A stretch of 64,000 bases of DNA from Sabulicella glaciei (GCF_026183895.1 NZ_JAPFQI010000008.1:62001-126000); one strand, 5' to 3'; positions 11,800 through 22,454 are shown, counted from the stretch's first letter. Translations and numbers: made by a program. Notes: a model not told the origin generated them from the sequence alone.

Positions 11800-12186
11800 A
11801 TGACCGAGGCGGCGCTGGTCATGGCCGGCGGCGCGGCGGGGGCGTGCTTGCGCTTCTGGCTGATCGCGGCCGTGACGCGCCGCGCGGGCGACGGCTTCCC
11901 ATGGGGCACGCTCGCGGTGAACGTCTCGGGCTCCTTCGCCATCGGCCTCGCCTCCGTGCTCCCCTTCGCGTCGTCGCAAGGGATGGATGGCGCGGCGCTG
12001 GCGTGGCTGGCGATCGTGACCGGGGGGCTGGGCTCCTACACCACCGTCTCGTCGTTCAGCCTCAACACGCTGGCGCTGCTCCACCTGGGCGCGCATGGGC
12101 GAGCCTTCGCCAATATCGCCGCCTCCGCGGGGCTGTGCCTGGGGGCGTTGCTGGCCGGGCAGTTCCTTGGCGGATGGCTCCGATGA
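11800..12186 (+). CDS. crcB: CrcB/Fluc-type fluoride channel subunit 1, divergent Phe box
   Basis: Small four-helix membrane protein (128 aa) of the fluoride exporter family. It keeps GAAGACLRFW, GTLAVNVSGSF (pore Asn41), and a third helix. The Phe box, normally FTTFSTFS, reads YTTVSSFS (residues 80-87), so both key pore phenylalanines are replaced by Tyr80 and Val83. It overlaps a second crcB gene by four bases, and the two products probably form an antiparallel heterodimer. It starts four bases after ureG, so it is likely cotranscribed with the urease genes. Confidence 0.88.
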   Translation: MTEAALVMAGGAAGACLRFWLIAAVTRRAGDGFPWGTLAVNVSGSFAIGLASVLPFASSQGMDGAALAWLAIVTGGLGSYTTVSSFSLNTLALLHLGAHGRAFANIAASAGLCLGALLAGQFLGGWLR

Positions 12187-12566
12187 GGATCTACCTGGCC
12201 GTGGCGTCGGGCGGGGCTCTGGGATCGCTGGCGCGCTATGGCACCTCGCTCGCCGGGGTCACCCTGCTGGGGCCGGCCTTTCCATGGGGCACGCTGGCGG
12301 TGAACGTCGTCGGCTCTTGGCTGATCGCCTTCTTCGCCGCATCGGGCGGGCGCATCGCGGCCAGGGAGGATGCGCGGCACTTCGTAATGGCGGGGTTCTG
12401 CGGCGGCTTCACCACCTTCTCGGTGTTCAGCCTGGAGGCGGTCCAGATGGCGCAGGCCGGGTCGGTCGCGCGGGCGGCCGCCTATGTCGTCCTATCGGCC
12501 GCTGCCTGGATCGGCGCAGCCTGGGCCGGTCATGCGATGGCAGTGCGCCTCAGCCGGCGCGGCTGA
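12183..12566 (+). CDS. crcB: CrcB/Fluc-type fluoride channel subunit 2, canonical
   Basis: Second fluoride channel subunit, 127 aa. It has GALGSLARY, GTLAVNVVGSW (pore Asn41), and a canonical Phe box FTTFSVFS at residues 76-83. The ATG overlaps the upstream crcB stop (ATGA). Fluc channels work as antiparallel dimers; with two unequal genes in tandem a heterodimer is the natural reading, with this subunit supplying an intact pore. Strong terminator directly downstream. Confidence 0.92.
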   Translation: MRIYLAVASGGALGSLARYGTSLAGVTLLGPAFPWGTLAVNVVGSWLIAFFAASGGRIAAREDARHFVMAGFCGGFTTFSVFSLEAVQMAQAGSVARAAAYVVLSAAAWIGAAWAGHAMAVRLSRRG

Positions 12567-12589
12567 CGGGGCGGCGCGAAGCCGCCCCG
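12567..12589. terminator. Bidirectional terminator between crcB and aspartate aminotransferase
   Basis: A nine-pair G/C stem (12567-12575 with 12581-12589, loop GCGAA) starts at the base after the crcB stop codon. It lies between convergent genes (aatA ends at 12599), so it can serve both. No long T run flanks it, which is common in high-GC genomes. Confidence 0.75.
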
Positions 12590-12598
12590 CCGCGCCCA

Positions 12599-14617
<2,019 letters not shown>

Positions 14618-14621
<4 letters not shown>

Positions 14622-15481
14622 CGGCGCACCGAGAGCCGTTGCTGCACCGCCAGAGGCAGGGCGAGCAGCGCGAGCAAGGCGGTGGCCAGCACGGCGGCGA
14701 GCGGCCAGTCGCGGGTCTGGAAGAACTCGGCCCAGATGGCGCGGCCCAGCAGCACCGCATCCGGTGCGCCGAGCAACTCCGGGATCACCACCTCCCCCAT
14801 CGCCGGGATGAAGACGAGCAGAAAGGAGGCCAGCGCGGCGGGGGCGGCGAGCGGCAGGGTGACGCTGCGGAACACGGTGAAGGGCGAGGCGCCGAGATCG
14901 GCGGCCGCCTCCTCCAGCGCCGTGTCGCGCCGGGCCAGGGCAGCCCAGAGCGGCAGCACCGCGAAGGGCAGGTAGGAGTGCACCATGCCGACCAGCAGCG
15001 CCGCATCCGTGTAGAGAAGCCGCAGCGGCTCAAGGCCGAGATGACCGAGCATCCGGTTCACCCATCCCGCATCGCGCAGCGTCCCGACCCAGGCCGCCAT
15101 CCGCAGCACGAAGCCGCACAGGAAGGGCGCGAGGACGAGGCCAAGCCAGAGCGGCTGGCGGCGCGCAGGCATGCGTGCAATGCCGAGCGCCATGGCGAAG
15201 CCCAGCACGAGGCAGCACAGCGCCGTGATGCCCGCGAGGCGCAGCGAGCGCAGCGCCGCGCCGAGGTAGTAGTCGTCCTCCAGCAGCAGCGCCCAGGATT
15301 CCAGGCTGCCCTGCCAGCCCTCCGCGCCCCAGGGCAAGCGGACGGGCGGGATGCCGGGCTGCGCGGTGCCGAAGCCCATCGTCGCCACGACGGCCAGCGG
15401 CAGGGCCACCAGCAGCGCCAGCCAGATCCAGGCCAGAGCGCGGATCAGGTGGCGAGCGGCACGAGGTCGTCCGCCTCCCAT
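14618..15481 (-). CDS. Polyamine-type ABC transporter permease (PotB/PotH-like)
   Basis: First permease of the operon, 287 aa, multi-helix. The EAA-loop residues LEEAAADLGASPFTVFRSVTLPL are visible near 190, followed by SFLLVFIPAMGEVVIPELLG, typical of PotB/PotH. The only start near the family N-terminus is the ATG at 15481, which lies 37 bases inside the end of the ATPase gene. The overlap suggests tight translational coupling. Confidence 0.9.
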
Positions 15482-16392
15482 TGCATTTCCACTGCCTCGC
15501 CCGGCACAGGGGCGCGGGCGGCAACGGGGAGGAGGATGCGCAGCGCCATGCCATCCTCGAGCCGCGCCAGCACGAGCACGTCGGCGCCGCGGAACGCCAC
15601 CTCCTCCACGCGGGCCGGGCGGCCGCCGGGGGCGATGCGGATGCGTTCGGGCCGCAGCGCGAAGCCGCCGCCCGGCCCGTCCAGCAGGTTGGCGGCGCCG
15701 AGGAAGCGCGCGACCTCGCGCGTCGCCGGGCGCTCGTAGAGTTCGCGTGGCGGGGCGACCTGGGCGATGCGGCCGGCGTGGAGCACGGCGACGCGGTCGG
15801 CGAGCGACAGCGCCTCGGCCTGGTCATGCGTCACCATCACGAAGGCACTGCCGGTGCGGCGCTGGATGGCGCGCAGCTCGAAACCCGTGCGCTCGCGCAG
15901 ATTGGCGTCCAGCGCAGCCAGAGGCTCGTCCAGCAGAACCAGGGTCGGGCGGCGGGCCAGGGCGCGGGCCAGGGCGACGCGCTGTGCTTGACCGCCCGAC
16001 AATTGGTGCGGCCGCCGCCGCTCCAGCCCCGCGAGGCCAAGCATCTCCACCAGCTCGGCGACGCGCGGCCCGGGCGCCTCGCCCTTGCGGCGCAGACCGT
16101 AGGCGATGTTCTCGAACACCGTCATGTGCGGAAACAGCGCGTAGCTCTGGAACATCATCGCGACGTCGCGCTTCTGCGGCGGCAGGGCGGTGATGTCGGT
16201 GCCGCGCAGGAGGACGTGGCCGGAATCCGGGCGCTCGAACCCGGCCACGGCGCGCAGCAGCGTGGACTTGCCGCTGCCCGACCCGCCGAGCAGCGCCAGG
16301 AACTCCCCTTCCCCCACTTCGAGATCAAGCGCGTCCAATGCCGTGGCTGCGCCGAAGCGCTTGGAAACGCCCTGGAGCGAAAGCAGGCTCAA
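15445..16392 (-). CDS. Polyamine-type ABC transporter ATPase (PotA/PotG-like)
   Basis: ATP-hydrolysing subunit, 315 aa. Walker A GGSGSGKST near residue 36, signature LSGGQAQRVALARAL, Walker B LVLLDEPLAALD, and the switch His in MVTHDQAEAL. A shortened TOBE-type regulatory domain follows from about 235 (FALRPERIRIA). The start is a TTG at 16392 that overlaps the binding-protein stop by four bases (TTGA); no better start is nearby. Cytoplasmic, attached to the two permeases encoded downstream. Confidence 0.92.
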   Translation of the reverse strand: MSLLSLQGVSKRFGAATALDALDLEVGEGEFLALLGGSGSGKSTLLRAVAGFERPDSGHVLLRGTDITALPPQKRDVAMMFQSYALFPHMTVFENIAYGLRRKGEAPGPRVAELVEMLGLAGLERRRPHQLSGGQAQRVALARALARRPTLVLLDEPLAALDANLRERTGFELRAIQRRTGSAFVMVTHDQAEALSLADRVAVLHAGRIAQVAPPRELYERPATREVARFLGAANLLDGPGGGFALRPERIRIAPGGRPARVEEVAFRGADVLVLARLEDGMALRILLPVAARAPVPGEAVEMQWEADDLVPLAT

Positions 16393-17474
16393 CGCCCCGC
16401 CCTGAACCGCGCCCAGAGCCGCGCCCGCGCCCGCTCTCCCGCCTGGGCCGGCGTGCCGGCGATGAAGGAGCGCTCAATCACTTCGGGCGGCGGAAAGACG
16501 CTCGGATCGTCGCGCACCGCCTCGGGCAGCAGGGGGCGCGATTCCGGCACGGCGTTGGCGAAGCGCACCTGGCGCGTGATGCCCGCCATCACGTCAGGGC
16601 GTAGGAGGAAGTCGATGAAGGCGTGCGCCGCGTCCGGGTTCGGCGCGTCGGCCGGGATCGCCAGCATGTCGAACCAGAGCTGCGCGCCCTCGCGCGGGGC
16701 GACGTACTGCACCGAAAAGGGTCGCTGCGCCTCGCGCGCCCGCGCCGCCGCCTGGATCACGTCGCCCGAATAGGTGAAGGCGGCGCAGATCTCGCCATTG
16801 GCCAGCGCCTCGATCAGCGCCGGCGGCGAGGGGATGGAGCGCAGATGCGGGCGGATCGCCAGCAAGGCGCGCTGCGCGGCCTCCAGGTCGGCGGGATCGG
16901 TGCTGTCCGGATGGCGGCCCAGGTGGCGCAGCACCGAAGGCAGCACGTCCACCGCGCTGTCCATCACCGCCACGCCGCAGCGCGCGATGCGGCGGATGTT
17001 GTCGGGATTCAGCAGCAGGTCGAGGCTCTCCAGCGGCGCCTCGGGCCAGAGGGAGCGGATGCGCTCGGGATTCAGTCCCAACCCCACCGTGCCCCACAGG
17101 TAGATCACGCCGTGCCGGTTGCCCGGGTCCACCTCGGCGACGCGGCGCATCAGCACGGGATCGAGGCCGCGCGCATGGGGGATGCGCGCCATGTCCAGCG
17201 GCCGTAGCGCCCCGGCCCGCAGCAAGCGCTTGAAGGACGGCTCGCTGGTCGGGACCACGATATCGTAGCCGGAACGCCCGGTGGAGAGCTTGCCCTCCAG
17301 CGTTTCCAGCGTGTCGTACACGTCGTAGCGCACGCGGATGCCGGTTTCGCGCGTGAAGCGCTCCACCGCCGCGGGGTCGATGTAGTCGGCCCAGTTATAG
17401 ACGTTCAGCACGGGCTGCGCCCGCGCCGGCAGCGCGGCGAGGATCAGGATCAGGGCGAGGAAGTGGCGGCGCAT
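16389..17474 (-). CDS. Polyamine-type periplasmic binding protein (PotD/PotF-like)
   Basis: Periplasmic receptor that opens the operon, 361 aa. A classical signal peptide (RHFLALILILAALPARA) is followed by VLNVYNWADYIDPAAVERF, the hallmark start of PotD/PotF. The internal GYDIVVPTSEPSFKRLL and YLWGTVGLGLN segments also fit. I chose the ATG at 17474 because a GGAGGG ribosome binding site precedes it; an extension to 17498 is possible. The tryptophan/aspartate-rich start suggests a polyamine ligand, which is inferred. Confidence 0.92.
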   Translation of the reverse strand: MRRHFLALILILAALPARAQPVLNVYNWADYIDPAAVERFTRETGIRVRYDVYDTLETLEGKLSTGRSGYDIVVPTSEPSFKRLLRAGALRPLDMARIPHARGLDPVLMRRVAEVDPGNRHGVIYLWGTVGLGLNPERIRSLWPEAPLESLDLLLNPDNIRRIARCGVAVMDSAVDVLPSVLRHLGRHPDSTDPADLEAAQRALLAIRPHLRSIPSPPALIEALANGEICAAFTYSGDVIQAAARAREAQRPFSVQYVAPREGAQLWFDMLAIPADAPNPDAAHAFIDFLLRPDVMAGITRQVRFANAVPESRPLLPEAVRDDPSVFPPPEVIERSFIAGTPAQAGERARARLWARFRAGR

Positions 17475-17545
17475 CGCGGTGTCCCTCCGGCGGGCCACGC
17501 TTCATGGATGATCGCGCGCAGCCTCGCAACCTTGCCAGTTTTTCC

Positions 17546-17574
17546 TTGACGTTTCTGTTTTGTTCGCGCATACG
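17546..17574 (+). promoter_or_regulatory. Candidate promoter for the phage-spike cassette
   Basis: TTGACG (17546-17551), a 17-base spacer and CATACG (17569-17574) lie in an AT-richer patch upstream of 17688. The -35 and spacing are good and the -10 is weak. The rest of 17475-17687 shows no other element I recognise. Confidence 0.45.
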
Positions 17575-17687
17575 GGCCGGGCCAAGGGGCATGCTGCGTC
17601 CAGCGCGCCGCCCCGGCATCCCCGCACCTCTCCATCCGCACCCAGCCAACCGCCCGCGCATGCGCCGGCGGCAGGAGACGCTCGTCC

Positions 17688-18344
17688 ATGCCCTTCTCCG
17701 CCTCCGCCCTCATCCCGCTGCTGCAGAACAGCGACTTCACCCTCTGGCTCTACCGCTCGCCCGACCTGAAGGCAGAGGTGGCGGCGGCGGGCTACTTCAA
17801 CCCGGCCTCCGGCCGGCTCCGCGTCGGCGGCCTGATGCTGCTGCAGTCGGGCGATGCCATGGCGATCCTGCCCGTGCGCTCCAACGCCGCCACCGGGCCG
17901 GGCGTGACGCTGGACGGCGCGGTGACGCCCATCGCCATCACCCGCGCCATCGCGCAATCCTTCCGCATCACCCAGGTCGCCTCGGCCGTCGTGCGGACGG
18001 TGGTGCTGGCGCCGATCATGACAGGCATCGTCGTCGGCAGCTCCATCCCAGTGGAGGCGAAGGTGACCGGGCCGGTCAGCCAGGTGGTGGTGACGCTGCG
18101 CGACAGCGCCGGCCGCGTCGTGCCCCCGGCGCAGACGGTGAATGTCGAGCAGGGCTACGCCCTCGCCACCCTGCCGACGCCGCCAGTCGGCACAGGCTAC
18201 CGCATCCGCGTGGAAGACACGCTGGATGGCTCCGTTTCCGCCACCAGCCCCGCCTTCACCATCCTGCCCGACCTGCGCCTCGTGCTGACGGAAAGCGCGG
18301 CACGCCTCGCGCTCGAGGAAGGGGGGACGCTGCTGCAGGAGTGA
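17688..18344 (+). CDS. Phage-like structural protein with C-terminal Ig-like part
   Basis: 218 aa, no signal peptide. The N-terminal half (FTLWLYRSPD, GYFNPASGRLRVGGLMLL) resembles a short domain common in phage structural proteins, with the GYFN element. Residues about 125-200 look like a beta-sandwich (VEAKVTGPVSQVVVTLRDSAG, then VGTGYRIRVEDTLDG). AGGAG ten bases upstream supports the ATG at 17688. First of four co-directional genes with tail spike and fibre resemblance. The exact role is unknown; a baseplate or spike adaptor is possible. Confidence 0.75.
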   Translation: MPFSASALIPLLQNSDFTLWLYRSPDLKAEVAAAGYFNPASGRLRVGGLMLLQSGDAMAILPVRSNAATGPGVTLDGAVTPIAITRAIAQSFRITQVASAVVRTVVLAPIMTGIVVGSSIPVEAKVTGPVSQVVVTLRDSAGRVVPPAQTVNVEQGYALATLPTPPVGTGYRIRVEDTLDGSVSATSPAFTILPDLRLVLTESAARLALEEGGTLLQE

Positions 18345-18390
18345 CGACGCGCGACTGCTCTTCCCTTTCGCATCGACCGGACGGAGATCC

Positions 18391-20850
18391 ATGCCCGACC
18401 TCAAGATCAGCGAACTCCCCGCCGCCAACAGCCTTGCCGACACGGACATCGCGCCCCTGGTCCAGAACCAGGGCAGCCTTGCGACACGCCGCGCGACGCT
18501 CTCCCAGCTTCGCGGCGCCATGCTGCGCGAGCGCGGCGTGCATATCCGCGACTTCGGTGCGGTGGGCGACGGCGTGGCCGATGACGGGCCGGCGCTGCAG
18601 GCCGCGATCAACGCGCTGTCCCCCAATGGCGGCGTCGTGCATCTCGGGGCCCGCACCTATCGCATCGGCACGGCGGTGACGGTGAGCAGCCACGCCGTCC
18701 GCATCGAGGGCCAGGGCTTCACCGAGGGCGGCAATCCAGGCGAGGGAACCTGGCTCACCTGCGCCAACCCGGCGATCTTTCCCCTCACCTTCTCCGGCGC
18801 CGCCGCGCGCGGCTCCGTCGTCCGCAACCTCGCGGTGCGGGAGGCCCATGGCGCCTCGCAGAACACGAGCTGGCAGCCCACCGCCTACCAATGGTTCTTC
18901 CGAGTGCTGGATTGCTATGGCGGCGTGGATTTCGAGGATCTGCTGCTGTCCGGCGTCCATCGCGGCTTCCTGGTCCGCAACTCGGGCCGCACCGCCTTCC
19001 GCCGCATCCGTGGCCAGGTCTTCTCCACCGGCATCGAGATGGACGAGGTCTACGACGTCGCGCGGATCACCGGCGTGCATTTCTGGCCCTTCTGGTCGAC
19101 GAACGACAACGTGGTACGCTGGCAGCAGCTCAACGGCGACGCGATGGTGTTCCGGCGGGTGGATGGCGTCTTCGTGGACCAGTCCTTCGTGCTCGGCTAC
19201 CGATCCATGTTCCGCTTCTCCTCCTCGGCGGCCGGGGTCACGCAGAAATTCTCCATCGGCCAGGCCTATGCCGATTTCGTGCGCCATGGGCTGTGGGTCG
19301 AGGCGGCGGGCACGGATGGTCAGGTCGACTCCATGTCCGTGCAGTGCGAGCGCTTCAACGCCAGCGGCGCCACCCTGCCCGGCTCGGTCGGCATCCTCCT
19401 GGGCGCCCATTCCTCCCGCGTGCAGATCGGCCAGCTGCGGGTGGATGATTGCGAGGACAATGCGATCCGCGTGGAGGGCCATTCCAACCGGCTCGACATC
19501 GGCTCGCTGCGCGTTGTCCACTTCAACCAGCGCAACAGCGGCGCGGCCGCCTGCCACCTCGCCCACGCCGCGACGGGCGTGCCGAACCGCGTCCTCCTCG
19601 CCACCGCGCCCCTGCTGGAAGGCACGACGAATGCCGGGCTGCTGGTGAATGCCGGCACCAACGGCACGGTCGGCGGGCAGATGGCAGCCGGCGCCGCCGC
19701 CGCGCCGGGGCTCGCGGTCGGCACGTCGGATACCGGCCTGTTCCAGCCGGGCACGGGCGGCCTCGCCGCCTCGGCCGCGGGGGCGGAAGTCATGCGCCTT
19801 GCCGCCGGGACGGCCACGCTGGGCGGTCCCCTCGGGGCGCATGCCTTCGAGGTGACGACGCCGGCCGATGCGGTGAACCGCCCGCGCGCGGTGGGCGCCG
19901 CCGCGGGCCAGGGCGTTTCCATCCAGGCCAGCGGCAGCGACGCCAACCTCAACCTCGCTCTCGATGCGAAGGGCGGCGGTTCGCTCGTCCTGCGGACCGG
20001 CGGCGGGGTGCAGGCGCAGATCGCCCACACGGCCGGCGCGGTGAACCAGGTGGGCATCAGCGGCGGCGCGACCGGCGGCGCGGCCAAGGTCTCGGCGACC
20101 GGGGCGGATGCCAATGTCGCCCTCGTCCTGTCGCCCAAGGGAACGGGCGCGCTGCTGGCCCAGGCGCCGGATGGCGGCGCGGATGGCGGCGCGGCCCGGG
20201 GCGCCAATGCGGTGGACTGGCGGCAATCGCGCAACGCCGCCGCCCAGGTGGCGAGTGGCGCCGGCGCGGTGATCGCCGGCGGGATGGGCAACACCGCGAG
20301 CGGCAACCACAGCTGGGTGCCGGGCGACACCCGTGCGTCCACCCGGGGCCATCTCGGGCGCGGCGCGTGGAGTTCCGGCTTCTTCGCGGTCCAGGGCGAC
20401 AGCCAAGCCGGGGAGTTCGTGCTCCGCGCCGTGACCAGCGACGCGACGCCGGTGCGCCTCACCGCCGATGGCGCCGCACCCGGCGCGGCGAACACGGTCA
20501 ACCTTCCGAACAACGGCGGATACCGGCTCAAGGTCCTGGTGGGCAGCTTCCAGACGGGCGGGACCGGCGGCGCATGGGACATCGCAAGCTGGGAGATGGA
20601 CCTGCACATCAAGCGCGGCACCATCAACACCGCGTATGTGGGGGGCTACTCCTCCGGTCCCTCCGGCAATGCGGCGATCGCCTCCGGCGCATCCATCGCC
20701 CCCGGCATCGCGGATCCCCCCGCCGCCGCGCTCCGGGTTTCCGTCGCCGCCGACAGCACCAATGGCGGCCTCGCCCTCACCGCGATCGGCGAGGCCGGGA
20801 AGACGATCCGCTGGGTCGCCCGGGTCCTCGCCGTCGAGGTGACGTCCTGA
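18391..20850 (+). CDS. Tail-spike-like protein: pectate-lyase-type beta-helix plus fibre repeats
   Basis: 819 aa. Residues 1-45 (DLKISELPAANSLADTDIAPLVQ) match a head-attachment segment recurring in phage fibre proteins. From about 50, IRDFGAVGDGVADDGPALQAAIN is the typical entry to a pectate-lyase-3 beta-helix, which runs to about 400. Residues 510-600 carry two copies of a D-A-N-x-x-L-x-L-x-x-K-G-x-G motif, and GAVIAGGMGNTASGNHSW near 630 resembles a trimeric head repeat. The C-terminal 150 residues look like a receptor-binding tip. A glycan-binding or glycan-cleaving spike is likely; catalytic residues cannot be named. Confidence 0.85.
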   Translation: MPDLKISELPAANSLADTDIAPLVQNQGSLATRRATLSQLRGAMLRERGVHIRDFGAVGDGVADDGPALQAAINALSPNGGVVHLGARTYRIGTAVTVSSHAVRIEGQGFTEGGNPGEGTWLTCANPAIFPLTFSGAAARGSVVRNLAVREAHGASQNTSWQPTAYQWFFRVLDCYGGVDFEDLLLSGVHRGFLVRNSGRTAFRRIRGQVFSTGIEMDEVYDVARITGVHFWPFWSTNDNVVRWQQLNGDAMVFRRVDGVFVDQSFVLGYRSMFRFSSSAAGVTQKFSIGQAYADFVRHGLWVEAAGTDGQVDSMSVQCERFNASGATLPGSVGILLGAHSSRVQIGQLRVDDCEDNAIRVEGHSNRLDIGSLRVVHFNQRNSGAAACHLAHAATGVPNRVLLATAPLLEGTTNAGLLVNAGTNGTVGGQMAAGAAAAPGLAVGTSDTGLFQPGTGGLAASAAGAEVMRLAAGTATLGGPLGAHAFEVTTPADAVNRPRAVGAAAGQGVSIQASGSDANLNLALDAKGGGSLVLRTGGGVQAQIAHTAGAVNQVGISGGATGGAAKVSATGADANVALVLSPKGTGALLAQAPDGGADGGAARGANAVDWRQSRNAAAQVASGAGAVIAGGMGNTASGNHSWVPGDTRASTRGHLGRGAWSSGFFAVQGDSQAGEFVLRAVTSDATPVRLTADGAAPGAANTVNLPNNGGYRLKVLVGSFQTGGTGGAWDIASWEMDLHIKRGTINTAYVGGYSSGPSGNAAIASGASIAPGIADPPAAALRVSVAADSTNGGLALTAIGEAGKTIRWVARVLAVEVTS

Positions 20851-20875
20851 ACCGCTTGCCGTGAGGAGAACCGAC

Positions 20876-21175
20876 ATGGCCTTCCATCTGCCCATCGAAC
20901 TCGACAACACGGGGGTGGCAGCCAGCTACTGGCGCATCACCCATGTCCAGCTGGACCGCGCCGCAGGCGTCGTGGAAGCGGTGATGCACGGCTTCCGCGA
21001 CGCCGAGGCGCGCGAAGGCGGCAAGGCGCCGCTGCAGCGTCTGGGCTTCCGCCTCGAACTGGAGGCGATGGACGACCCCTGCACCCTCGCCCTGGAGGAC
21101 CTGTACCGCGCCATCCGCGCCATCCCCGCCGCGGATGGCAACGCACCGATCTTCGCCGACGCCACCGACATCTGA
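20876..21175 (+). CDS. Small phage-type protein downstream of the spike
   Basis: 99 aa, acidic, no membrane segment. It begins MAFHLPIELDNTGVAASYWR followed by ITHVQLDRAAG, a pattern I associate with small phage proteins next to fibre genes. The ATG at 20876 has GAGGAG nine bases upstream; the earlier GTG at 20861 lies in that site and is rejected. The product may be a spike chaperone or adaptor; no function is assigned. Confidence 0.75.
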   Translation: MAFHLPIELDNTGVAASYWRITHVQLDRAAGVVEAVMHGFRDAEAREGGKAPLQRLGFRLELEAMDDPCTLALEDLYRAIRAIPAADGNAPIFADATDI

Positions 21176-21188
21176 GGAGCCGAGCCGC

Positions 21189-21563
21189 ATGAGCAACCTG
21201 ACCGACCACGCCAAGAACATCCTCACCCGCGCCCTGTGCGGGCGCTCCCCTACGCTGCCGGGTGCGGTCTACCTTGCCCTCGGCACAGGGGGCAGCGCAG
21301 CCACCGGGCTGACGGGCGAGGCGGTGGGCAATGGCTATGCCCGCCAGCGCGTCGTCTTCACCGGCACCGGGTCGCAGCTGAACGCGGAGGCGGCGCGCTT
21401 CACCTTCACCGCGGCCGCCGGCACCTATACCCAGGTGGGGCTGTTCGACGCCCTGGCGGGCGGCAATCCGCTCACCGTCTCGGCGCTCGTCCAGGCGGCG
21501 CCGGTCGCGGGGCCGGGCACGGTGACGATCAACCCGGGGAGCTTCACCGTCTCCGGCGCATGA
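21189..21563 (+). CDS. Phage tail-fibre-like beta-sandwich protein (gp80-like)
   Basis: 124 aa. The start MSNLTDHAKNILTRAL, then PGAVYLALGTGG, GEAVGNGYARQRVVF, and a Gly/Ala-rich beta region match a small family of phage structural proteins in which a short helix leads into a jelly-roll-like sandwich. GAGGAG precedes the ATG at 21189; an earlier in-frame start at 21135 falls in the preceding gene. Last of the cassette, 13 bases after the 99-aa gene. Family identification is by memory of the pattern, not by search. Confidence 0.75.
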   Translation: MSNLTDHAKNILTRALCGRSPTLPGAVYLALGTGGSAATGLTGEAVGNGYARQRVVFTGTGSQLNAEAARFTFTAAAGTYTQVGLFDALAGGNPLTVSALVQAAPVAGPGTVTINPGSFTVSGA

Positions 21564-21634
21564 CGGCCCCGCCCGGGCGGCATTCCCCGCCGGGGCGATC
21601 TTGCCTCCAGGGAGGCTAAGTGGGACTGCGCGGG

Positions 21635-21663
21635 TTGAAACAGGCCCCTTGCAGCACCTAGCT
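21635..21663 (+). promoter_or_regulatory. Possible promoter of the FNR-type regulator gene
   Basis: TTGAAA, 17 bases, CTAGCT, ending 30 bases before the GTG start. The -10 is poor. No TTGAT-N4-ATCAA box is visible, so autoregulation is not supported. A short palindrome (GCCTCC/GGAGGC) lies at 21602-21615. Confidence 0.3.
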
Positions 21664-21692
21664 TCACCCTGAATAACAGGAGCACCTTCCCG

Positions 21693-22439
21693 GTGGCACC
21701 ACGGGACGCGATTCGGCCCGCCTTGCGCGACGCTATGATGACCGACCCCTGCATCGGCTGCGGCGGTCGCCTGGCCGGGCTGTGCCAGCCCCTGGACACG
21801 AGCGCCCTGGACGAGATCTCCTCGGAAAGCGAGCGCGTCACGCAATCCGCCCGCACGGTGCTGTTCCGCGAGGGCGATCCGGCGGTGCGTGCCTTCTCCA
21901 TCGGCGCGGGCATCGTGAAGCTGTCGCGCCTTCTGTCCGACGGCAAGCAGCAGGTGGTCGGGTTCCGCTTCGCCGGCGACATCGTCGGCTACGGCACCGG
22001 CAAGACCTACCCTTACGATGCGGAATTGCTCACCGGCGCGTCCTTCTGCCGCATCGAGCGCAGCCGCCTCGATACGCTGCTGCGCCGGCACCCGGTGATG
22101 GAGCGTCGCCTGCTGGACATGTGCCTGCAGGAACTGGCGGCAACGCAAGATCAGCTGGTGACGGTGGGGCGCCGCTCCGCCGAGGCGCGCGTCGCCTCCT
22201 TCCTGCTGGGGCTGGAGGAGGCCTATCGGCGACGCGGCGCGGTGCCAGACCCGCTGCCCATGCCGATGACGCGCTCCGACATCGGCGACTTCCTCGGGCT
22301 GACGCTGGAAACCGTGAGCCGCAGTCTCAGCCACTTCAAGAAGCAGAAATGGATCGAGGAGCCGGCGCACCAGAAGCTGCGCCTCTCCGACCGCGCCATG
22401 CTCACCGAGCTGGCGGAGGGGATGGTCCAGGATCTGTGA
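21693..22439 (+). CDS. FNR/FixK-family oxygen-responsive transcription regulator
   Basis: 248 aa, CRP superfamily. Cys20, Cys23, Cys31 (C-x2-C-x7-C) and Cys119 are placed as the 4Fe-4S ligands of alphaproteobacterial FnrL proteins, so the protein probably senses oxygen. A cyclic-nucleotide-like beta-barrel (FREGDPAVRAFSIGAGIVKLSR) leads to a dimer helix and an HTH near 193-222. Recognition residues Glu206, Ser209 and Arg210 (ETVSR) predict a TTGAT-N4-ATCAA site. GTG at 21693 has AGGAG upstream; ATG at 21735 is an alternative. Targets in the window are not evident. Confidence 0.92.
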   Translation: MAPRDAIRPALRDAMMTDPCIGCGGRLAGLCQPLDTSALDEISSESERVTQSARTVLFREGDPAVRAFSIGAGIVKLSRLLSDGKQQVVGFRFAGDIVGYGTGKTYPYDAELLTGASFCRIERSRLDTLLRRHPVMERRLLDMCLQELAATQDQLVTVGRRSAEARVASFLLGLEEAYRRRGAVPDPLPMPMTRSDIGDFLGLTLETVSRSLSHFKKQKWIEEPAHQKLRLSDRAMLTELAEGMVQDL

Positions 22440-22454
22440 CCATCCCCGGCCCGG

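Noticed and set aside
18256-20910. 884-codon minus-strand frame opposite the spike gene
   Set aside because: Low-complexity Ala/Arg/Gly sequence and antisense to a gene with recognisable domains.
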